Assembly: GCF_000613285.1 (NCBI RefSeq)
Contig: NZ_BAIN01000026.1
Span: 1 to 33,376 of the forward strand
Direction of reading: 5' to 3'
Source: Acetobacter papayae JCM 25143
GTDB taxonomy: Bacteria > Pseudomonadota > Alphaproteobacteria > Acetobacterales > Acetobacteraceae
Length of the DNA stretch: 33,376 bases
In this document: positions 7,829 to 15,879 of the stretch, piece by piece
Layout of the letters: each line of letters starts with the position of its first letter
Position numbering within the stretch: the first letter of the stretch is position 1
The notes under the pieces: model-generated
Told to the model about the DNA's origin: nothing
The model's database searches: none
Seen by the model: only the letters and a program-made list of their open reading frames with translations
Position numbers and translations under genes: made by a program

Positions 7829-9190
7829 TCAGGGGGCAGGGTCATCCCTGAATGGCATGCCCCAATCCGGCCGTTGGGGTTTTTTGCCCATTGCCCATTC
7901 ATAAACCGAGACAATCTGTGCGACTTTCTGCGGCCATGTGAACAGGTGTTCGGCACGGTAGCGTCCATTATCGGACAGCGGCAGCAGGCAGGTCGGGTCC
8001 GCTACAATGCCGTGCAGGGCGGCTTTGTAGGCCGCAATATAAGGTGCGCGCTCTTTGAGCGGCACAAGAAACGCGCATTGAGGCGATGCCAGTTCCGCCG
8101 GGCCGCCGTAATCCGCAATCACGGGCACAACCCCCATGGTCATGGCTTCAAGCACGACCGCACCACCAAACTCATGAATCGAGGGGAAGGTGAGAATATC
8201 AGCACCAACCAGATGCTCGGCCACACGCTGGTGGGGCAGTTCACCGGTAAAAGTAACCGCCGACCCGATTGCAAGCTGCGCCACCAGCTTGCGCAGGCGC
8301 TCTTCCTCCGGGCCTGAACCGATAATCGTCAGTGTCATGCGGCCTTCGCGTAGAAGCTCCGCAGCGGCTTCCAGCAGAATGTCGCAGGCCTTGTAGGGAA
8401 CAAGCCGCCCGAGAAAGACCGCGCGGATCGGCCTGTTTGCGTAATCCTGCGCAGTGCGCTTGGGGGATGGGGGAAAACGCTGTGGGTCTATGGCGTTTTC
8501 GGGAATGTAGATGGTCTTGTTTTTCCAGCGCTTGGGAATTTCCCGGTAAGCACTCTCACCCCCCGCAATAATGGCGGAGGCCGCATCGCGCGTGGCCCGG
8601 TAACCCGGTACGCAGCGAAAGAGTGAGCGGAAATAGGACAGCCACTCCCCTTCCTGTTTGCGCAGGTCAGGGAATTCCTTGGGCCATGCCAGCCCGCCAT
8701 TGAGCGGGCCGAGCACGAAGGGAATACCAAGCTTGCGGCACCACTGCGCAAAAGGGCTGGGTACGGTGGGGCTGACAGGCGTGATCCGGTGTACCAGATC
8801 GAACTGGTGCATACGCGGCTTGAGCCGCCGCCAGGCGATCCGCTCAAACAGCAGATAGGAGGGAATGCTCAGCCCCATCAGAATAGCCCAGCCCTTGTTA
8901 GGGCCGCTGATCAGGTGAACCAGCCGTTCCATGGGTTTGAAAAGAAACTCGGTGTCGATGGCGGTGTAGTCCCGGCCTTCCTTCAGGCCATGACGCTCAA
9001 GGGCTGCGCGGTTACGCACGCGCGTGACCAGATGCACATCCGCCACACGGGACAGGGCCTCGTAATACGACCAGCCAATCAGCGGGGCGCTGAACCATTC
9101 AGGATTGCAGGATTCTGCCAGAACCAGAATTTTCATGCGTTGCGCTGTGCTGCCGTCTTGCGTCGAGGTGCCCGCCGGGGACGCAGTCAT
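7829..9190 (-). CDS. GT4-family glycosyltransferase
   Basis: A GT-B fold retaining glycosyltransferase of about 453 residues. The N-terminal half begins MKILVLAESCNPEWFSAPLI and carries DLVHRITPVSPTVPSPF. The C-terminal half has the Glycos_transf_1 signature: RAVFLGRLVPYKACDILLEA, IIGSGPEEERLRKL and the E-x7-E nucleotide-sugar motif in HEFGGAVVLEAMTMGV, followed by DYGGPAELA. It probably adds one sugar of the repeat unit from a nucleotide sugar at the cytoplasmic face; the sugar cannot be inferred. I chose the ATG at 9190 (MTASPAGTST) because GGCAGG lies just upstream. A start at 9136 (MKILV), nearer the usual family start, or at 9208 is possible. It follows the secreted-protein gene by about 59 nt and probably belongs to the wzc transcript. 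Confidence 0.85.
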   Translation of the reverse strand: MTASPAGTSTQDGSTAQRMKILVLAESCNPEWFSAPLIGWSYYEALSRVADVHLVTRVRNRAALERHGLKEGRDYTAIDTEFLFKPMERLVHLISGPNKGWAILMGLSIPSYLLFERIAWRRLKPRMHQFDLVHRITPVSPTVPSPFAQWCRKLGIPFVLGPLNGGLAWPKEFPDLRKQEGEWLSYFRSLFRCVPGYRATRDAASAIIAGGESAYREIPKRWKNKTIYIPENAIDPQRFPPSPKRTAQDYANRPIRAVFLGRLVPYKACDILLEAAAELLREGRMTLTIIGSGPEEERLRKLVAQLAIGSAVTFTGELPHQRVAEHLVGADILTFPSIHEFGGAVVLEAMTMGVVPVIADYGGPAELASPQCAFLVPLKERAPYIAAYKAALHGIVADPTCLLPLSDNGRYRAEHLFTWPQKVAQIVSVYEWAMGKKPQRPDWGMPFRDDPAP

Positions 9191-9249
9191 ACATACCTGC
9201 CATGTCATGTTTAAATAAACGTCCAGTGTACTGGAAGGGTTCCCCGGAC

Positions 9250-9744
9250 TCAATCGGGCAGGTTTGCCGTGCCGTCTATATTATTTCGCTTTTCACACAT
9301 ATCGGTCAGCCTGTCGCATATGGCCGAATTGCCATGCGGGCTACAGATACCTTCTGGCCGGACTTTCGAAATATTGAGATAGCCATAGAACTTGTTCTGG
9401 GGGTCCACCACACGCGGCGGGCTTGAGGCAAACGGATCACAGGCCGAATAGGCCCCATGCGCCTGACGGTAGACATAAAGATGGCTGTAATCGGAATAGC
9501 TGTTTTCCCACCCGAGGGGGGAATACTTGTTCCACACCGAATCCGTTTCATAGGGGTCGCAGTTCACGCAGCCCAGAAACTCCCTGAACAGCGGCCCACC
9601 ATAGATAACGAGTTTCTGCCGGGTAATGGCTTCCTGCGCCTGCAAGGTGTCCGGCATCAGGCTGGGAGCCAGCAGTGCAAGGCACAGCCCCGCCCATAGG
9701 GTGTAGCGGGTTGTGTGCCGGGGCGGCGTAAGGGGGGCGGTCAT
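9250..9744 (-). CDS. Secreted protein of unknown function in the exopolysaccharide locus
   Basis: About 164 residues. A Sec signal peptide is clear: a basic start, the hydrophobic stretch LWAGLCLALLAPSLM and a probable cleavage after LQA. The mature part has a CxxC pair (LGCVNCDPYETDSVWNKYSP) and an aromatic-rich segment with repeated WNKYS/WENSYSDYS phrases. Next come YSACDPFASSPPRVVD and FYGYLNIS, then a C-terminal part with three more cysteines. The pattern recalls small secreted proteins of unknown function in many bacteria that share a G-C-x-x-C start and a YGYL end; I know no established function. The ATG at 9744 has GGAG at a good distance; 9762 is an alternative start. It sits 25 nt downstream of the wzc-like gene and before the GT4 gene, so it is likely co-expressed with polysaccharide export. 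Confidence 0.7.
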   Translation of the reverse strand: MTAPLTPPRHTTRYTLWAGLCLALLAPSLMPDTLQAQEAITRQKLVIYGGPLFREFLGCVNCDPYETDSVWNKYSPLGWENSYSDYSHLYVYRQAHGAYSACDPFASSPPRVVDPQNKFYGYLNISKVRPEGICSPHGNSAICDRLTDMCEKRNNIDGTANLPD

Positions 9745-9769
9745 GCGTGCTCCGCCTTTCATGCCTGCG

Positions 9770-11935
9770 TTACAGGAAGCGGTAGATAAAGGCGGGGATA
9801 TAGCTTTTGCGGTGTGTCAGAACCACGCCCACAATCCACCCACCGGCTTCCTGTATCTGTTCCTTCAGACCCAGCACCACGGGCTTGCGTGTTTTCTCCG
9901 CCCGCACGGCCAGAATGGTGGCATCGGCAAGGCGGGCGTTTTCCACACCGATAAAGGAGCGGCTGACGGGCGGTGCGTGCACCACCACATAGTCATGCCG
10001 TGCGCGCAGGGTATCGAACAGGGTGGTGGTTTCGTGGGGGGTGAGTGTCAGCGTGCCTTCACGCGGGCGTGCCACCATGATGTCGTGTCCTGCTACGGGC
10101 AGGAATTCGAGCAGCTTCAGCGCGTCTTCTTCCGGGGCGGGGGTGTCGGAGCGGCTTTCGCCATCACCGAACAGCCATGGCAGTTCGCCATTGTCGTTCG
10201 GTATGCCGTACAGAGGCGGGGCATCGGGGGTGGAGGCCATGTCCAGCACCAGAATGGGGCGCGAGGAGCGGCGCTCAAGCTCCGCCGCCAGCCCCTGCAC
10301 GATTTCCAGCAGGCCTTCATTGTCGTTGAAGGAGACCATCATCACCAGTTTGGTCAGCGCATCGGAGCTGGTGTCGATGGCGGTAATGGTGCGGCCGTAC
10401 AGAATGCGCGACGGGTAGGTGCCGGGCAGCTTGGTGGCCTCGGGTTTTTTCCGACGCAGCCCCAGCCACCGCCGCTGGCGTTTTGCACGCGGTGTCACCG
10501 GCGCGCTCAGCACGGGCAGAGCAATGACACGCTCGACCTGTTCGGGGCTGAGAAAGGTCTCGCGCAGGCTGACCAGAACCAGAATGGTGAGGGCGGGCAG
10601 CACAATCCCCGCGACAATGCTTGCCGCGATAAACATGCTTAGCGGGTTGATGGGCTGGGCAGGCGGGAAGGGAGCCTGAATGACACGCACGTTGGTGCTG
10701 CTGGCGGAATCAGCCTGAATACGGTCGATACTGGCCAGTTCCACCTGCCGGGAGAGGCTGCGCAGGCTTTCGGTCAGGATATTGCGGTCAGTCTGCATCT
10801 GGCTGAGTTCATTGGCAGCGCCAATCAGCGATTGCAGTCCGGCATCGGCCAGTTTGAGCTGGTCTTCCAGCTCCTTCTGCCGCGCGATCTCGCCCTTGAT
10901 GTTGGAACTGACAACCGAAAGCCGGTCCTGCACCGTATCGTAATAGGCGTTATGGCCGTAGCGTTCGACGCCGATCAGCTTTTCTTTCTGCTGCGAAATG
11001 GCAACGTGCAGCGCCTTGATCTGGCGGTCGATCTGTTTGACGAAGGGCGATGTCTTCATGTAGCGCGAGGCCAGATCGGCCCGGCGGGCTTCAAGCTGGA
11101 GCTGCGAGAGCTGCATGGTGTCGAGCGTGCGTGCGGCCTCGCCATTGTCGCTGAACAGCAGGATGGTGGCGGGCACGTCTTTGGCCGAAGTCAGGAGCGA
11201 GGCGAGCGAGCTGCGATCCTGCGCCAGTGCTCCGTTATTTTCGAGCTTGCGCTGGCGGATCAGGCCCTGAAGCGCCACGGCATGGGCAATCTGGTCTTCA
11301 ATGCTGACAATGCCGTATTTGGTCTGGAATGCGACCATGTTGGCGTTGAGCTTGTCGAGCTGGGAGCGCACCACATCGCGCCGCTCGGCCAGAGAGGACA
11401 CCCGGCCGGATGTGAAAATGGCTGCGCGTTCCAGAAAATACTCAGCCAGAATGCGGTTGAGCATGTCGGCTGCGCGCTTGGGGTTTGTATCGGTGTAGAA
11501 AAGACTGATCGTGCTGGCCAGATCATCCTGCTGCAGATGAAAGTGTTTTTCGAAGGCCAGCAGTTCATCACTCATCTGCTTGCGGGTCGCGTTCGGGCCC
11601 AGCAGCGTCTTGAGCACGGCACGGTGCAGTTCCGAGCTGTTGAGAATCTGCGCTTCGATACTGACAAGCTGGCCTTCCACCGGCTGGCTGGTGGTGCCGT
11701 CGTTCACGCTGGACTGGTTGTAATATCCCGCCAGCAGTGTCAGCAGCCGTGCTTCAGCCCGGTATTGGGGCTTTTGCATCAGCCCGATAACGGTGCCGAT
11801 CACGATCGTCCACACAAAGACCATGAAAGCGATCTTGCGGTAGAAAAACAGGGTGTTCAGGTAATCGCGGGTTGTAATGTGGGTATAGACGACGCCTTCC
11901 CTGCGGGGCGGCCGTGCTCTGGTGGAAATAACCAT
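9770..11935 (-). CDS. Wzc/GumC-like polysaccharide co-polymerase with degenerate BY-kinase domain
   Basis: 721 residues from the ATG at 11935, which has AGGA just upstream. A Wzz domain with a first membrane helix (about 34-53) leads into a long coiled-coil periplasmic region. A GNVR-like end (LRSLSRQVELASIDRIQADS, then VIQAPFPPAQP) precedes a second helix (about 434-456). The cytoplasmic part (about 510-721) aligns with bacterial tyrosine kinases. However, the Walker A position reads MMVSFNDNEGLLEIVQ with no GK(S/T), and the Walker A' reads ILVLDMAST. Walker B reads YVVVHAPPV, with His where the catalytic Asp stands, and only two tyrosines remain near the C terminus. So it should set chain length or open the export channel, as GumC does, without its own kinase activity. 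The secreted-protein gene follows after 25 nt. Confidence 0.85.
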   Translation of the reverse strand: MVISTRARPPRREGVVYTHITTRDYLNTLFFYRKIAFMVFVWTIVIGTVIGLMQKPQYRAEARLLTLLAGYYNQSSVNDGTTSQPVEGQLVSIEAQILNSSELHRAVLKTLLGPNATRKQMSDELLAFEKHFHLQQDDLASTISLFYTDTNPKRAADMLNRILAEYFLERAAIFTSGRVSSLAERRDVVRSQLDKLNANMVAFQTKYGIVSIEDQIAHAVALQGLIRQRKLENNGALAQDRSSLASLLTSAKDVPATILLFSDNGEAARTLDTMQLSQLQLEARRADLASRYMKTSPFVKQIDRQIKALHVAISQQKEKLIGVERYGHNAYYDTVQDRLSVVSSNIKGEIARQKELEDQLKLADAGLQSLIGAANELSQMQTDRNILTESLRSLSRQVELASIDRIQADSASSTNVRVIQAPFPPAQPINPLSMFIAASIVAGIVLPALTILVLVSLRETFLSPEQVERVIALPVLSAPVTPRAKRQRRWLGLRRKKPEATKLPGTYPSRILYGRTITAIDTSSDALTKLVMMVSFNDNEGLLEIVQGLAAELERRSSRPILVLDMASTPDAPPLYGIPNDNGELPWLFGDGESRSDTPAPEEDALKLLEFLPVAGHDIMVARPREGTLTLTPHETTTLFDTLRARHDYVVVHAPPVSRSFIGVENARLADATILAVRAEKTRKPVVLGLKEQIQEAGGWIVGVVLTHRKSYIPAFIYRFL

Positions 11936-12235
11936 AGTTCCTGATTCTAGACCCCTGGAGTGCAGATGCAGCCCGGACACCACGAAAGCCAGAGTTGTGC
12001 CGTTCTTTGGAAGGATAGTCCGCCCATCATGTTTCTATCAGCGCGCCTTGCCACACTCAAGAACGTATAACCATGTTAAAATAAAAGAGTTCTGTTACAC
12101 TCACCAAAGAAGTGTGGCCGGGAACCGGGCCGGGGCATCGGAATGTATCATGGTTCTGACATCCTGCTGCGTATCGGAGCATGCTAGTGTCACGCTCACA
12201 CGAAATTAAAGGGTGCAGGCAGGGTATTGCGTAAC
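11936..12235. promoter_or_regulatory. Divergent regulatory region between wzc-like and GH44 genes
   Basis: About 300 nt without a gene separate two divergent starts. The middle (about 12060-12095) is A/T-rich, unlike the surroundings, and is enclosed by nested inverted repeats listed separately. It must hold promoters for both units. I see no box pair strong enough to name; CTGACA at about 12156 could be a -35 element for the plus-strand unit but lacks a good -10 partner. Confidence 0.45.
12050..12118. repeat. Nested inverted repeats in the wzc/GH44 divergent region
   Basis: GCCACACT at 12050-12057 is the exact reverse complement of AGTGTGGC at 12111-12118. Inside it AGAAC at 12060-12064 pairs with GTTCT at 12089-12093 around an A/T-rich core. 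The symmetric layout in the middle of a divergent promoter region is what a dimeric regulator's operator pair, or a DNA loop site, could look like. The function is inferred. Confidence 0.45.
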
Positions 12236-13994
12236 ATGGTGTTTCAGGGCTTGAAGAGGGCGGCCGTCCGTTTGGGTGTGGCCGGGGGATGTGCCTGCGG
12301 GCTTGCGGTGCCGTATGGCGCTGGCTACGCCCAACCTGCACCTGCACCTGCACCTGCACCTGCACCTGCACCTGCACCTGCACCTGCACCTGCACCTGCA
12401 CCTGCGACCGTATCGCCCGAATCCGTGGTGGACATAACGGTGGACGGGGCTATCCGCCACCCGATCAGCCGCTGATTTACGGGGTGAATTTCGGCACTAC
12501 TGAAACCCTCAAGGACCTGCGCGTTGCCATCAACCGCTCGGGGGGGGACAGTGCTTCCGCCTATAACTGGCGGATTGATGCACGGAACGCGGGCAAGGAC
12601 TGGTACTACGAAAGTGTGCCCTGCGACCCCAAGGCCATAAACGACCAGTTTGGCCCGCGCTTTATCAGCTTGACCCGCAAGGGCGGGGCCGTGCCCATGA
12701 TCAGCCTGTCCATGCTGGGCTGGCAGGCCAAGCTTGGCCCGGATCGTTCGCGGCTGGCCTCCTTCGCCATTACCAAATACGGCCCCCAGCAGGAAAATGA
12801 CTCGGTGGGCATGTTCGATGCGGGCAATGGCTTCAAGCCCGATGGCTCGCCCATAACCGATAACGACCCCCATGACGCCCAGACCCCTAGCGACGCCCAG
12901 AGCGAGCAGGACAGGCTGCGCCATCTGGTCAAGCAGTTCGGGGCCGATGGCGTGCCCTATGTCATTCTCGATAACGAGCTGAGCCTGTGGCAGCTTATCC
13001 ACCGCGATGTGCACCCCATTGGCCTGCATGCGGATGAAACGGCCCAGAAGGTTATTGAGTATTCGAAGGCGGTAAAGGCCGTCAGCCCCAAGGCAAAAAT
13101 TGTCGCGCCGGAGGAATGGGGGTGGCAGGGCTACCATTACAGCGGGTTTGACCAGCAATACGCCATTACCCACGGGCTGGATCATACCCCCGACCGCGAA
13201 GGCATGACCGCGGGCATGGACTACGTGCCCTGGCTGCTTACGCAGTGGAAGGCGGCGGGCCACCCCATTGATGTATTCAGCCTGCATTTCTACCCGCAGG
13301 AAGGCGAGTATTCGGATTCCGACAAGCCCGAAGTACAGCGCGCGCGCAATCGCTCCACCCGCGACCTGTGGGACCCCACCTATAAAGATCCCTCATGGAT
13401 CAACAGCGTAGTGGCGCTTATCCCCATGATGCGCCAGTGGGTGGACCAGTACTACTACCCCGGCACGCCCATCGCGCTGACAGAGTATAACTGGGGCGGC
13501 GAACACCAGATGAACGGCGCGACAACGCAGGCCGACATTCTGGGTATTTTCGGGCGCGAAGGCTGGATATCGCCACACGCTGGGGCGATCTGTCACCGGA
13601 TATGCCGGTGTATAAGGCCATAAAGCTCTATCGTAACTACGATGACCATGGCGGCGCGTTTGGCGATATCAGCCTGCAGACACACACCCCCGACCCGGAT
13701 GAGGTTTCAGCCTTTGCCGCGCAGCACGGGGCAGATGGTGCCATTACGCTGGTTGTCATCAACAAGCGGCTGGATGCGCAGGCCCATGTCAGGATCAGCC
13801 TGTCCAACCTGCCTGATCACGGCAAGGTGGAGGCATGGCAACTGGTTGATAATGCCCTGACCCGCAAGCCCGACACCTCGTATACGCACGCAACGCTCAC
13901 TGCCACGCTGCCCCAGCAGAGCATTCTGCTGCTCGTGCTGCCGCAGCCCAAACCGGCCAAACAGGGTAAAAAGGCTAGCGGAAAGCGTTCATGA
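12236..13994 (+). CDS. Secreted glycoside hydrolase family 44 (endoglucanase/xyloglucanase type; two frameshifts as read)
   Basis: The joined protein of about 586 residues has a signal peptide (GLKRAAVRLGVAGG to GYA), a (Pro-Ala)12 linker and a GH44-like catalytic domain. Its diagnostic segments are IRHPISPLIYGVNFG after repair, NRSGGDSASAYNWRIDARNA and KDWYYESVP. The likely acid/base Glu is in ILDNELSLW (codon 12976-12978) and the likely nucleophile Glu in IALTEYNWGGE (13483-13485). GH44 enzymes cut beta-1,4-glucans by a retaining mechanism. Here the enzyme may trim a cellobiose-containing exopolysaccharide in the periplasm or outside; that target is inferred. Breaks lie near 12467-12472 (AGCCGCTG for AGCCCGCTG) and 13559-13565 (GAAGGCTGG for GAAGGGCTGG). 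A TTG at 12227 is an alternative start. The stop overlaps the flippase start (ATGA). Confidence 0.82.
12335..12400 (+). repeat. Hexanucleotide tandem repeat CCTGCA x11 encoding Pro-Ala
   Basis: Eleven perfect copies of CCTGCA run from 12335 to 12400, followed by one CCTGCG. In the gene's frame each unit encodes Pro-Ala, giving a flexible linker between signal peptide and catalytic domain. Because the unit is six bases, a change in copy number alters linker length without shifting the frame. Confidence 0.95.
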
Positions 13995-15347
13995 ACAATC
14001 AGGCCCCTTCTTCCGGCGCGCATGCTTCCATTTTGCGTGGCGCGCTGGCCAGTCTGGGGGTGCGCCTGTTCGACCTGCCCAGCCGCTACGGCTTTCACCT
14101 GCTGGTGGCGGCCAGTCTTGGGGTGATGGAGAGCGGGCGTTTTTATATCGTTTTCAGTATCGTCAACACACTGGCCGGGTTCGGGCGGTTGGGGGTGGAT
14201 CGCGCCCTTACCCGCCAGCTTGCGGTGGACACCGCATCGGGCCGCGAGGGCGGGGTACGCCCGGCTACCCGCAGCGCCATGCGGGTGGTGGTGCTGATGT
14301 CGCTGGTGGCAACGGCCCTGCTGGCGGGGTTTGCCACGCCTGTGGCTGATTTTGTCATGCACAAGCCCGACCTCGCTCTGCCGATGATGCTTGGCGCACT
14401 GGCTATCCTGCCCCAGAACCTCAGCACGGTGGTGGCAGGCGGCCTCGCGGGGCTGCACCGCGTGGGCTACAGCCAGATGGTGTATTCGTGGCTGTGGCCC
14501 GCTATTTTCTGTGTTGCGGCGCTACCGCTTGTGTTTCTCAAGCAGTTTACGGTTCTGCATGCGCTGTTGCTCATGGCGGCCAGTTTTGTCATGGCGGCGG
14601 GGGTGGGGGCTGTCCTGCTGCGTCGGTTTCTCTCGCCCTATCCGAATACGGGGCACGCAGCGCATGAAAAGCAGCATTTTCTTGCGCGGGGGCTGTCGTT
14701 TTTCACGCTGGAACTCACACAGCTCATGATCGCGGCGGTGCCTGCCATTGCGCTGGGCATTGCGGCCTCGCCCCAGCAGACAGGGTTGTTCGCGCTGGCC
14801 TGGCGTATTGCGCTGATCAACCTGCTGTTCATTAACGGGGTTACAGGAATGGCGGCCCCGAAATTTGCCGCCCTGCATGCCCGTAACGACCTGCATGGCC
14901 TGAACCGGAGCGCTGCACAGGCTATCGCTGGTGCTGTGTCTGGCTCTGCCCGTTACGGCGTGTATGCTGCTGTTTCCCGAACGCCTGCTGGCCGTGTTCG
15001 GGCCGGGTTATAGCGCAGGGGCCACAACCTTGCGTATTCTGGCAATCGGCCAGCTTGTGGCCGCCTGCTTTGCGGGGATGCCCGACCTGTTGGGCATGAC
15101 GGCGCATCTGGCGGCGTTGCGGACAATCAATTTCATTTCCCTTGGGGTGTTGCTGGTGGGGCTGCTGGTGCTGGTGCCTACGGGTGGCAGCATGGGGGCG
15201 GCAGTTGCAACCTCGCTCGCCATTGCGTTCAACGCGGCGGCAGCGGGCTGGGCGGCGCATCGTCTGCTGGGTCTTTTCCCGCTTGCGACCGTATGGCACG
15301 GGCTGCTCATTCGCCTGCGGCCCGCGCGCGGGAGCAGCGGGTCATGA
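13991..15347 (+). CDS. Wzx-like polysaccharide flippase (frameshifted as read)
   Basis: The joined protein of about 452 residues has twelve or more hydrophobic helices and the layout of the polysaccharide-transporter (PST/MVF) family. It opens SLGVRLFDLPSRYGFHLLVA, holds GFGRLGVDRALTRQ in the first cytoplasmic loop, and ends with the typical C-terminal bundle (LLAVFGPGYSAGATTLRILA). It should move the undecaprenyl-linked repeat unit across the inner membrane to the polymerase. The frame breaks near 14921-14926 (GCTATCGCTGG): deleting one base or adding two, for example one TC unit, joins QA to SLVLCLALPV. Its ATG overlaps the GH44 stop and its TGA overlaps the start of the next gene, so the three genes are translationally coupled. 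Confidence 0.82.
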
Positions 15348-15751
15348 CAGTCCGCGCGCTGGCCGCCATGGTGTCCGTGCTGGCGTTTTCTGCTCTGTTC
15401 GGGCTGGTTGCAGGCAAGCCTGCACACGCGGAGGGGTGGCCCCCGCGTTACGATACCGACGGGTTGTGCTTCCGTAACGCCAATTCCACCGATGGTTTCT
15501 CCCCCGAGGCGGTGACAAGCTGCCTTGCCAGCCAGAGCAACGCGCTCAACAGGTTGCGGCGCATATGGGATGTCATTCCGACCGGGCTGGAGGATGATTG
15601 CGATGAGCGCACGCGCATTACCGGCAGGCAGGATTACATAGCCCTCGAAAACTGCATCAAAGAGCAGATGAGCCAGAATACAACCGTGCCGCTGGTGCCC
15701 CCGCGTGAGGCGCCGGTGCATCCTAAGGATGATGATGAGGCCCCCCAATAG
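15344..15751 (+). CDS. Small secreted cysteine-containing protein of unknown function
   Basis: 135 residues from the ATG at 15344, which overlaps the flippase stop (ATGA). A signal peptide is obvious (VRALAAMVSVLAFSALFGLV, cleavage after AHA). The mature part has four cysteines (GLCFRN, TSCLAS, DDCDER, ENCIKE) that could form two disulfides, a helix-like middle (SNALNRLRRIWDVIP) and an acidic/proline tail (PVHPKDDDEAPQ). I do not recognise the family. Coupling to a flippase and a GH44 gene suggests a periplasmic or extracellular accessory of polysaccharide assembly, but this is inference. Confidence 0.7.
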   Translation: MTVRALAAMVSVLAFSALFGLVAGKPAHAEGWPPRYDTDGLCFRNANSTDGFSPEAVTSCLASQSNALNRLRRIWDVIPTGLEDDCDERTRITGRQDYIALENCIKEQMSQNTTVPLVPPREAPVHPKDDDEAPQ

Positions 15752-15879
15752 CCTGCCCGCTCGGGTGTGCGGCTGTGTCTGCTGGGTGTTCAGGATTGTG
15801 TCAGCTTCCTTTGTTAAGAAACGGGTGCGCCGGACAAGCCGGGGTGGTGGGGCCTGTCAGGCGGCCTGGGGTTCGGGGA
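15752..15879. other. Gap between the exopolysaccharide locus and the efflux operon
   Basis: 128 nt with no convincing gene if the adaptor starts at 15880. No terminator hairpin with a T run is evident, so read-through from the upstream genes into the efflux genes cannot be excluded. Confidence 0.3.

Noticed and set aside
12335..12400. Phase-variable on/off switch at the hexamer repeat
   Set aside because: Six-base units cannot shift the frame; only linker length would vary.
12325..13287. Minus-strand open frame of 320 codons opposite the GH44 gene
   Set aside because: It ends in a Gly-Ala run that is only the complement of the CCTGCA repeat, and shows no family motifs.
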